The notes under the pieces are model-generated. The model did no database searches. It was not told the origin of the DNA and saw only the letters and a list, made by a program, of their open reading frames with translations. A stretch of 64,000 nucleotides of DNA, taken from contig NC_049985.1 in assembly GCF_000003815.2 (NCBI RefSeq), positions 6,122,874 to 6,186,873 on the forward strand. The letters are read 5' to 3'. The translations under genes were made by a program, and so were the position numbers. The DNA comes from Branchiostoma floridae. Taxonomy: Eukaryota > Chordata > Leptocardii > Amphioxiformes > Branchiostomatidae. This document shows, in pieces, positions 46,735-55,741 of this stretch; the stretch's first letter is position 1; each line of letters opens with the position of its first letter.

Positions 46735-47100
46735 ATGGTAGCGAAATGTGTTAATGTTAGTGAAATTTAGGTTGAATGGTGAATCTTTAATGTTAGCGAA
46801 GTTTATGTTGAATGAAATGGAAAAGATTGATGTTCGCGAAATGTATCATGTGGAATGGAAAAGCTTTCTTCATGTTCGGGAAATTGATGTACAATTGAAA
46901 AGTTTTTTATGTTCGCGAAATTGATGTAGAATGGAAAAGCTTTCTTAATGTTCGCAAAATTGATGAAGAATGGAAAAGCTTCCTTAATATCAGCGAAAAA
47001 CAATGTTGGATGGAGCTCTCTTAATGTTTGCGAAATTTAAGGCTGAATGGATAAGTTTAATGCTAGCACAATTTATGCTTAAAAAAACAATGAGAGGGCT
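46735..47100. repeat. ~39-bp degenerate minisatellite in the 3' UTR
   Basis: Units of GTTCGCGAAATTGATGTAGAA followed by TGGAAAAGCTTTCTTAAT recur about every 38-40 bp, starting 16 bp after the stop codon of the gene at 44395-46719. An AATAAA at 47234-47239 would place the whole array inside the mRNA. Confidence 0.85.
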
Positions 47101-47233
47101 AGCGAAATGTGAACATACAGATGTAGTAAACGATAACGATACATTACTGTTTTACAGTACTATTGTTAACATGTTAGTAATGCTAGCTCGAAAAAGTGTA
47201 ATCATGGTTCTCCATGGCTGTTCCATTTATAAG

Positions 47234-47239
47234 AATAAA
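47234..47239 (+). terminator. Polyadenylation signal AATAAA
   Basis: A canonical AATAAA about 515 bp downstream of the TAG of the unknown gene. It is the first one on this strand after the stop. From 47240 to 47765 no gene is seen. Confidence 0.5.
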
Positions 47240-47765
47240 CCGAATGGAAGATGAATTTATTCTTTGCAGTTTTTGTGTTAACACATTCTAGTAGATCATA
47301 GAATTACCCATACATATGAAGCAGACGTAGCTATATGCCATGGGTATTTTATGAGAATTTCTCTGGTACATTTATAGTCTCAGTACATCACTGGTTGTAG
47401 TCACATACCCACACATGCGCCGACGACTGGATAGTGTAGGTCTGGACACCCTTCCAGCAGGACATACTGAACGTCACCTGATAGAATTAAGGGAACACTG
47501 GGGTTCTCTGATAGCCCCTTAATTACCCCATGTAAAGGCCAAAGTCGCTAAGGGAAACAGAATCGAGTAGAGAGGAATACAATGTATATAAAGTTTGTAG
47601 TATTACAGATCCGTGTACATGAACAAACTCCACCCCTAGATTGTCAGTTACTTGGCTGACTATAGTCTAAAGCCGCGAAAGTTGTGTTCCATTCTACAAA
47701 CAGCTCCCTTTACTTGCCACAAACATTATCTTCGAAGTCGCTGGTATATATATACAGTGCTAGTT

Positions 47766-47919
47766 AAGGGTTAATGACCCGCCCCGAGGTGTATATGGTG
47801 TCATGACGCCTGGTCCTTTGCTATAACCACCGAAGAAAAGTGGTTTCATGAGGTGTTTATAGCAAAAGACCAGGTGTTATTACACCATGTACAACGAGGA
47901 ACCTGCGGGTCATTAACGT
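47766..47919. mobile_element. Hairpin MITE
   Basis: GTTAATGACCCGC ... TGACGCCTGGTCCTTTGCTATAA on the left is mirrored by TTATAGCAAAAGACCAGGTG ... GCGGGTCATTAAC on the right. The arms cover almost the whole element with a short CGAAGAAAAG loop. Confidence 0.85.
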
Positions 47920-48249
47920 TATTATCATATAGCGTACCCAAATTTGCAAACTCCTGTGTGACGCATAGATCCCTTGGTACTGTACGTTTGAACTCCTTTT
48001 ACGTGTGAATTTCTGAAAATTCACATTTATTATTTGGTAAATACATTTGTAAGATTACAGATTGCATTTTGAAACCAAACTTTCCATAGAAAATATTCGA
48101 AACATCGCATTCTTTGGCTTTTTAGAACAACGAAACTCATTGTCAATGTTAACAGCCATTCCCCCTTGCAGTCTGTACTTATTCCCTCTGCTCTGGCATA
48201 TGTTTCGCTCCTTTTAGTTGGCTTATGCCTGCATATCCTTTACTTTCTT

Positions 48250-48440
48250 GTGTGTATCGCTCCTCCTGGTTGGTCAGAATGAATCGACAACGGTGCCGGT
48301 GTAGATTCATTCTGACCAATCAGAAGGAGGATACACACCGACCTGGCCGGAATCTATGTGTTACGGGGTCATAACCAAAGTAGAACGGGGCCTTCTGATT
48401 GGTCCGCGGCGCCTGGCTATATGATAATCAATGTGGCTAT
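48250..48440. mobile_element. Second hairpin element with GGTTGGTCAGAAT arms
   Basis: TGTGTATCGCTCCTCCTGGT-TGGTCAGAATGAATC (48250-48285) pairs with 48303-48337. A third half-arm CCTTCTGATTGGTC lies at 48390, and GGCTATATGATAAT at 48413 mirrors ATTATCATATAGC at 47921, suggesting that 47.77-48.44 kb is one composite inverted-repeat element. Confidence 0.75.
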
Positions 48441-48517
48441 AATCATACTAACACAAACCTGCTTCCTTATATGGGATCTCATCAAACAACTTTATTGAAG
48501 AAAATGAATGACTTGAA

Positions 48518-48556
48518 GAAACCAAGGAGGTTAAATTCTTGATTTTAACCTCCTTG
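48518..48556. repeat. Perfect hairpin (13-14 bp stem)
   Basis: CAAGGAGGTTAAA, a 7-nt loop, then TTTAACCTCCTTG. The stem is too GC-poor at one end to judge as a terminator. From 48557 to 49170 no gene is seen. Confidence 0.7.
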
Positions 48557-49171
48557 AAGAAACAAATGTAACAGATCAATAACATCATATCAAGTTTCGA
48601 CTTTTAACAACAAGTTCTAGTAATATCATAAGATGACAACTTAGTTCTGGTAAATAGGATTATATAAACTATGCTATCCGTACCTAGCTTTGCTTTCCAT
48701 TCTTGACTGTTACGCCAACTTCGAAAGTTTTCTTCCAGTCAGACTAATAGAAACCGAACAACTTACTTTGCTACACGCACACTAGATGCTTAACATTTCC
48801 CATAGAGAGTAGCAAAATTTTATATGAAACAAGACCTACTCTGGTAAAAATCAACTTTATATGGTTCTAAACTCGGTACAAGACCGTACAAAACTAGTAA
48901 ATATAATACATGAAATGGTAAAGCATTTCACAGCTAACTCACAAACAGGGACCTTAAGTCAAGTACTTCTATGAAGAAGGTTGTTAACACCAGAATTAAA
49001 CAACTACTTCTAGTTGTATAACATAGCCACTCCCTAACAATACTAGTGCATAGAAACAAAAGTAAACAAAGTGAAGTGGTTATGTACATCTTTTTCACCC
49101 TACAGACTGACAATGTCCATACAGCTGGGCTGGGTAGATGGGGAATTATAACGAAATATGTATATAAATGA

Positions 49172-49602
49172 TATAAGGCCATATTGATTTGATTATACGG
49201 AGGACATCTGCACATGCAGCAATTTTTGGCCATTTCCAAAAATAAAAATAAAATGTTTTCAACCATACTGTAGACTAAATCGTACAAAGCAGCTTCAAAA
49301 GAAGCAAATATATGCCATGGCGCCACGGATTGAAAAACAAATCAGAAAAAACTATCGGAAAACGTAGTATTGTCAAAGAATATTCCAAGGTCAAAGAAGA
49401 TGTGAAAGAACAACAATGACGAATCTATTGCTTGGTATGCCATATTCCGGTGCTCAGGTATTTGTTCAAGCTTCCTGGCCACTTTGATTTCATAACGAAG
49501 GCAACTTTTTTCAATCAGTCAAACTTTTTTTATTTGCACGTTCGCATCAGCTTTTGGTTCCCATGTGCTGTCATCTATATAATCAAATCAACATGGCCTA
49601 AT
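49172..49602. mobile_element. TIR element, ATAAGGCCATA family (~430 bp)
   Basis: The left arm ATAAGGCCATATTGATTTGA-TTATA is mirrored by TATAATCAAATCAACATGGCCTA at 49578. It is non-coding inside. It shares its end with the inverted pair at 53072/54028. Confidence 0.75.
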
Positions 49603-49800
49603 GGCATACATCTAGAGATAACTACTAGTAATAACCAATAAGCTGAGTACACAAAACAAAAATGTAAAAAAAACACAACTAAAATTCAGAAACTAGCTAT
49701 GGTTGGATGCAACCCTTCACATTCACTATCAGATCATCATCTCTAGTGGTAGATTCTTTACCATACATCCACAGACACTAGTGCGCTTTCTGAGTCGTCC

Positions 49801-49864
49801 TCACTTGCCCCTTATGTGCTTTCTAAGACTATCTCTTTCACTGAAGTGCCTGCTGCACTCCTCA
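49801..49864 (-). pseudogene. Frameshifted tenth C2H2 finger
   Basis: Just after the stop of the zinc-finger ORF the next frame reads YRCEECSRHFSERDSLRKHI and RGK-stop. A single missing base in the preceding TGEK linker (CACACGGGAG where the repeats have CACA.GGGGAG) shifts the frame. The finger also lacks its last His, so it would be a degenerate terminal finger even if read. Confidence 0.85.
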
Positions 49865-50713
49865 CACCTGTAAGGTTTCTCCCGTGTGAGTCTGCATGTG
49901 TCTCTTCAGATTTCCAGGCTCACTGAACTGCCTGCTGCACTCCTCACACTTGTAGCGTTTTTCACCTGTGTGAGTGCGCATGTGTTTCTTTAGAGCACTC
50001 AGATGACTGAACTGTTTGGTGCACTCCTCACACTGGTAGGGTTTCTCCCCTGTGTGAGCTCGCATGTGACTTTTAAGAGCACTCAGATGACTGAACTGCC
50101 TGCTGCACTCCTCACACTTGTTGGGTTTCTCCCCTGTGTGAGTCCGCATGTGATGCTTCAGGTTACACAGCTCACTGAACTGCCTGCTGCACTCCTCACA
50201 CTGGTAGGGTTTCTCGCCCGTGTGTTTCCGCATGTGTTTCTTCAGATTACTCAGCTCACTGAACTGTCTGCTGCACTCTTCACACTTGTAAGGTTTCTCC
50301 CCTGTGTGAGTCCGCATGTGCCTCTTTAGAGCACCCAGCTCACTGAACTGCCTGCTGCACTCCTCACACTTGTAGGGTTTCTCACCTGTGTGAGTCCGCA
50401 TGTGTTTCTTCAGATTTTTCAGCTGACTAAATTGCTTGCTGCACTCCTCACACTTGTAATGTTTCTCCCCTGTGTGAGTTTGCATGTGGGTCTTCAGATT
50501 ACTCAGCTGACTGAACTGCCTGCTGCACTCCTCACACCTGTAGGGTTTCTCCCCTGTGTGAGTCCGGATGTGGCTCTTAAGATGACCCAGATGACTGAAG
50601 CACCTGCTGCACTCCTCACACCTGTAGTGTTTCTCTCCTGCCTTAGATTGCACATATTTTCCTGTCTTTCTCCTGGCTCCATCCAAAGTCTGCATGCTGC
50701 TTGTGGACGCCAT
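49862..50713 (-). CDS. C2H2 zinc-finger protein, nine fingers
   Basis: A single open exon of 283 residues starting ATGGCGTCC at 50713. After a 30-residue leader come nine fingers of the form Y.CEECSRQFS.L..LK.HM.TH, each with a TGEKP-type linker, the hallmark of tandem DNA-binding fingers. Recognition positions differ (QLSNLK, ELGALK, HLSALK, EPGNLK), so sequence-specific binding is likely. No KRAB, SCAN or BTB domain is in this exon. A possible acceptor (ATCTAG) just before the ATG suggests a 5' UTR intron. The C-terminus is set by a one-base frameshift (see the entry at 49801). The fingers are unusually uniform, pointing to recent tandem expansion. Confidence 0.93.
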   Translation of the reverse strand: MASTSSMQTLDGARRKTGKYVQSKAGEKHYRCEECSRCFSHLGHLKSHIRTHTGEKPYRCEECSRQFSQLSNLKTHMQTHTGEKHYKCEECSKQFSQLKNLKKHMRTHTGEKPYKCEECSRQFSELGALKRHMRTHTGEKPYKCEECSRQFSELSNLKKHMRKHTGEKPYQCEECSRQFSELCNLKHHMRTHTGEKPNKCEECSRQFSHLSALKSHMRAHTGEKPYQCEECTKQFSHLSALKKHMRTHTGEKRYKCEECSRQFSEPGNLKRHMQTHTGETLQV

Positions 50714-51206
50714 CCTCCTAGATCCAGTGCAACTTCTATAGAGACCAGATGATCGATCATTAAAACACGAGACATTGGATTAAAATCGTCTAACAAAAAT
50801 GCCATCGCAGTTCCCACAGAAGATGTTAGACTTATTAAATCTATATCACTTCTTGCAGAGTCCAAGACATATGTACCACTGAACAAATTCAATCATGATT
50901 ATAGCATGTCTAGAACATGACGCATCATACTGATCCCATCACAGCTTCTGGAGTTATTGGGTTTAAACAAAATCATCTCCTAGGGAAAGCATTGGCACAC
51001 TTGTCAGAACACCAACAATCGCACAATAATATAGGTTCCGCCCCTGGGGCGTCGCCAAAATATTCATGAGAAAAATTCTTTTTTTTTTTTTACCCGTAAC
51101 GTGCTTTGCCATACTATGATAAACCCCTCAAACTCAGCCCGTCCAATCTTGACAGGGCATTGTATGAATTCCCTTCAGACCACGCTGCAACAGGCAGTGA
51201 TGGTCA

Positions 51207-51386
51207 GACATCGAAGTTAGGGCTGCCCATTGACAAGCATGTTGAAATACACTGAATGAAGGCTTCAAAAAAGTACTAACCCATAGTTCAATCTTTAAAA
51301 TTCTTCTCCACCAGAAAGTCACTTGGGTCTAGTTTATAAGCATTCAAAGAAAACAGAGGGTTGTTCGGCTCATTCTCGGAGAAAAG
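51207..51386. repeat. 180-bp repeat, uninterrupted copy
   Basis: The left half matches 52587-52656 (GTCAGACATCGAAGTTAGGG) and the right half matches 54369-54485 (AGTACTAACCCATAGTTCAA). Here the two halves are directly joined. Nothing else is recognised at 50720-51206 or 51387-52586 apart from a run of 18 G at 52212. Confidence 0.85.
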
Positions 51387-53071
51387 CTCGCTCTATGAAA
51401 GAAACCTCACCTTTGACCCATTTTCCCTCCTGATACAACCAGTAGCACCCTATAACTAAAACCTGTCCTAACACCAGCTGAACTGCTGAACTGAACAAAT
51501 TTTGACCCAAACAGGAAAGCTTAGACCCTACCTGTCTCTTCTAAGTCAAAAAGTCTCCAGATTGGGCAAAAATTTTCAAGGAAAAGAAGGATTTTCAAGG
51601 ATTTTAAGTCACACCCAAATCGTCTTCCCATTTTTTGCCCTCTACCGCGCAACGCAACTCTGACGTCAGCCCTACTGGGTACCCGAATAAGGGAGTTGAG
51701 GAAAAATTATTATCCCAGCTGATACAGGGAGGGGATGCGATAGTGTTTCCCAAAGATGAACTGTATTGATTGCTCCCTTGGGAATTTAGAGCCAAATCTA
51801 TACCCAGTGCACCACAGCTTACCCCATGCAATAAGGCATGTAAAGCAGTGGGGTAGTGTACCAAAAGTCATGTGACTTTTCCAAAATCCATAGGTGTTTA
51901 TCTCTTAGCAAGTCTTAATAACTACTAACCATAGTCAGTTCTACATCTCTGATGTAAAATTGCAACTTTTCAATAGAGGGTTTTCTTTTTTTACAACTTT
52001 TTTTACTAGTTTTCATACAATGCTGTTTCAATGAAACTGGCAAACTGTACACACAAAACACAACATTACACAGCTGAAATGTCCCTACATACAGCAAAAT
52101 CCTGTTTAATGGACAGCAAGTATTGCCCTGTACTACATTCAGGAGTATTATTTGCAATAGCTCCTCTTTTTAGGGTCTCATAGGATCAAAAAGTATCCAA
52201 TTCAGTGTTGCTGGGGGGGGGGGGGGGGGTGAACACCAGTAGGGCACATTATGATTGACAGGTCCTAATTGGTAAGGCATACAATTACATGGGACTAAAT
52301 CGTCATTAAGTCCATCATTTTCATTGAATTCATACCACTTTTGTAGTAATCTATGCTATCTGAGTTATTCCTGACAGCTTCCAATACATGCATGCACATA
52401 CTTTATGCTGCAAAAAATCACAAAATATCACATTTTTGCTACATTTTTGGGAAATTCATGCACAAAACTGGGTCCACACTTGACAAAACCTCTTGTATAC
52501 GATATTGCAACATGGTTTCAGCAAATCTGAGACAGCTATATGGTTCAAAAGGCCTCAAATGCAAAATGGGGGTGGGGGGCAGTACAGGTCAGACATCGAA
52601 GTTAGGGCTGCCCATTGACAAGCATGTTGAAATACACTGAATGAAGGCTTCAAACAAGTGCTTTTAAAAAAGCTGGCATTTTGCCAAGGTTTGCGTGTGT
52701 GAATGTTTTTTTTTTCTAGTTATTAGAATGTCATATAAATAGAACAGAATAAAAAACCTGATATGGGCGCATGGAGAGATTCACAAATATGCAAATGAGT
52801 TATGTCCTGGAATATGAAAATGAATATGTTTCCTGAAACTTTTTGTTATCCAGTATGCAGTTATTTTCGAGAAAATCAGTTTGTTCTTGTGTAATTCTGT
52901 GATATAGATGTTGTATGGGCATTTTATGGAAAGTTAGAAAGAAACATATACGCAGAGTATCGCACGTCTCACGGTTCGTTCATTCAAACATCCCAACTGC
53001 GGAAAAATGCAGTAGAAGAGGTGCAAAGGTGAGTTTTAATGTTCTGTACAAAAGTATTGTTCATTAGTATA

Positions 53072-54028
53072 ATAAGGCCATACCAATTTAATTTGTTGGT
53101 TCTCGGATTTTTTCAGAAAAAAGTTGAAGCGACAGGGCGAAAAAAAAAAAACTTGCAACAACTCTGGGTTCAGTCAGGTCCAAAGTTTCAGGTTCGTAAT
53201 TCCAGACTTGAACCAATGGTATATAATGATAATAATAGTAATCTGGTGTATACATGTATGTGTGGTAGATCCAGTTACACTTACATGCAAAATTTGCATT
53301 TTGTCATACACTTTACGTGGAATTTAAGCAATACAAATGGAAAATTATGTGCAATCAGTATTGCTTAAGTATTCACAGTAACATTGCTGTAATAATGCTT
53401 AGTAATAAAGACAAAAACATAGAGTATTTCAACACACACAACTTTTAAAAACCTTTAAGAAGGTTGAAAAACTTTTTCAGCATAGTATAATGTCTAATGT
53501 AGCAACAAGAACAATAAATTGACTTAATTTCACCCCAAAGAATAGATAGTGCCTGAAACATCATTGTATTCTCTTTGTGAAAGCTGCAGTTTGAATAAAA
53601 ATCGCTTGAGGGCGTTAGTGTACTCATTCCATATTAATGAAGCCATTTACAAATATGGCAGCATTGGCCAAGCCATTTCCAAATATGGCAGCATTGGCCA
53701 AGCCATTTCCAAATATGGCAGCTGCCATTTTGTTTGTCCCACTGCAACATTTTCGTCTTTTTCAAGCACAAATTTAACGATCTATGGGTGGTTTTCGATG
53801 ATTTACAACATAAAGGAGAACATAAGCAGGTGATAGTTATTTTGCAAGTCCAGTACTAGTTTCAGAAGTTCTTTCATTTTCAACTGAACCAAAGTTTGTT
53901 TCAAGTCCAGCAACTTGCGTTACCGTAACGTTACAGGGATTTTTTTTGGATTTTTTTTTTTTTTTAAATTGGGAAAAATAGAAGCGGCGATTCCGAGAAC
54001 CAACAAATTAAATTGGTATGGCCTAATG
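53072..54028. mobile_element. Inverted repeat pair, ATAAGGCCATA family (~960 bp)
   Basis: The arm at 53072-53107 (ATAAGGCCATACCAATTTAA continuing to TTGTTGGTTCTCGGA) is mirrored at 53992-54028 with about two mismatches in 35. The terminal block is the same as in the 430-bp element at 49172. Confidence 0.8.
53639..53727. repeat. 30-bp tandem repeat x 3
   Basis: AAGCCATTT.CAAATATGGCAG followed by CATTGGCC occurs three times, the first with one change. It keeps a frame open but shows no other coding sign. Confidence 0.9.
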
Positions 54029-54084
54029 GATGTAAAAATTAGTATTTTAATGGATGTAAAAAAGAAAAAAAAAGTTGAAAAAAT

Positions 54085-54153
54085 ACCTCCCCGGATTCGA
54101 ACCGGGTGCATTAGTTTAGAATGCATAAATTTCACCACTGCGCTAATGCGACC
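54085..54153 (-). tRNA. tRNA-like sequence (pseudogene or SINE head)
   Basis: Minus strand: TAGCGCAGTGGT fits the A box, GGTTCGAATCC fits the B box, and CCCGG/CCGGG makes a full T stem. GCATT/AATGC makes an anticodon stem with loop CTAAACT (AAA in the anticodon place). The acceptor stem does not pair and the D arm is loose. It is therefore a tRNA relic or SINE head, not a working tRNA. Confidence 0.6.
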
Positions 54154-54368
54154 ATGTTGAAAAAATGCNNNNNNNNNNNNNNNNNNNNNNNNNNNNNNNN
54201 NNNNNNNNNNNNNNNNNNNNNNNNNNNNNNNNNNNNNNNNNNNNNNNNNNNNNNNNNNNNNNNNNNNNACAAATGTTTGGCATGAATTGAACAGGTCCGT
54301 TCATCTCAACATCACAACGGCGACTACTCTGGCCTCAGAGCATTTTGCCGCTAAGGCGGCAAAATGCA

Positions 54369-54485
54369 AAAAGTACTAACCCATAGTTCAATCTTTAAAA
54401 TTCTTCTCCACCAGAAAGTCACTTGGGTCTAGTTTATAAGCATTCAAAGAAAACAGAGGGTTGTTTGGCTCATTCTCGGAGAAAT
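54369..54485. repeat. Right half of the interrupted 180-bp repeat
   Basis: Near-identical to 51269-51386 through CTCATTCTCGGAGAAA. Beyond it, 54486-55050 contains no recognised element; it has a GCGCGCGCG run and TCTCGCGAGA near 55030. Confidence 0.8.
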
Positions 54486-55051
54486 CATAGACATAGTCGG
54501 AAAAGTGACCCCGTCTTGATCAAAACGAACACGGAAACACGCCCCCCTCCCCAACTCACGTACGCGTAAACTCCCAAAGTCGATATGTTGCCATCGACTA
54601 ATTTACGGTCAAAATCGCCGAAAGTCTTACGAGTTTGGATCTACAAGGATCCAATGATGGTACTTGTAAGCTTTTGTGGGATATTTTTACGGCTTGAGCC
54701 AAACTTATCCGAGTAACTACAAGTAAGGCGACGCGCCTATATGCACGTTTTTCTCACGACAAGCAAGCATAAACCGCCCGTCAAAAAATGTGAAAATGAC
54801 CAGAAATTTGCAAATTTACAACACGATATCGAGTCCATAGGTTCACAACAATATTATCTGCTCATGGCATGCCGATTTACCGGCGGATGTTGCCAAATAA
54901 AAGCACAACGAATCTCTGAAGTTGACTCGATCGAGTCGATGCTGGGAGAAGCCATTGTTAGCCGCTGGGCTGCTGAAGGCTGTTACCGTCCGGCTGTCAA
55001 ATCACGCGCGCGCGCGGCCAGATTACAGTCTCGCGAGACCTCCCGACGAGA

Positions 55052-55741
55052 TTGGATTGTCGCGTATTGCTTCCCAAGCGCTACCTGCTTTATCGCAAAG
55101 ATCGTTGTACTGTCATTCCCGGCAAAATCGGCGGGGGCATTCTCTTAGCTGTCAATGGCAATATTCTGTCAAGAAGGAGGTCTGATATTGAACCTGTTGA
55201 CGAAATCTTGGTCTGCAAAATGCTGACAGAAAAACAGGGGAAAATCGGTATCATCTTGTTTTATAGACCCCCTAATGGGGACTTACTGGCATTTACTAAT
55301 AACCTCCAATATACATTGCGTTTGGCCGACCAAGAATACAACAAGGTGGTCTTATTAGGTGATTTGAATCTTCCTAATATCGATTGGTGTAGTTTGATAG
55401 CAATTCTACTACAGAAAACCAGTTTTAATGACCTGCCATCTACTATAGAATGTCCCATGGCCCTTTATGCTGATGACTCAAAATGTTACAAGCAAATTTC
55501 ATCACCAGCTGATTGTATTTCCCTTCAGCATGATATTGACAACATGGTCGATTGGAGTGTCACATGGATGATGAAATTTAATACCTCTAAATGTAACGTG
55601 CTCACTATCTGTAGGTCTAAAACATCAGTGCTCTATGACTACGAAATTGAGGGACTCTCATCAGTGCTCTCATCAGTTACGGAATTTAATGACCTAGGTG
55701 TAACTATGTCCAACTGCCTATCTTTTAAGAGTCATATATAA
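55052..55741 (+). pseudogene. LINE A, left part: endonuclease fused to RT by internal deletion
   Basis: The open frame reads YRKDR, GGGILLAVNG and LLGDLNLPNIDW, which are APE-endonuclease motifs (GDxN). It then jumps to LYADDSKCY, WMMKFNTSKCNV and a DLGV.MS.CLSFKSHI stretch, which belong after the RT catalytic box. About 350 residues between them (the rest of EN and most of RT) are missing, so this copy could not be autonomous. It is 5'-truncated near 55060. It stops at 55741 because LINE B is inserted there; its remainder is at 62427. Confidence 0.85.

Larger units (their letters stand above)
52667..54367. mobile_element. 1.7-kb insertion inside a copy of the 180-bp repeat
   Basis: It interrupts the repeat relative to 51207-51386. 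The left part carries GCATTTTGCC at 52676, and the right end is the perfect palindrome GCATTTTGCCGC-TAAG-GCGGCAAAATGC (54339-54366). The flanks AAACAAGTGCT and AAAAAGTACT could be a diverged target duplication of 8-10 bp. The insert holds an inverted pair, a tRNA-like piece and a 100-N gap. No transposase frame is visible. Confidence 0.6.

Noticed and set aside
50003-50752. Plus-strand frames of 108 and 120 residues
   Set aside because: They are antisense to the C2H2 zinc-finger exon and repeat only because the fingers do.
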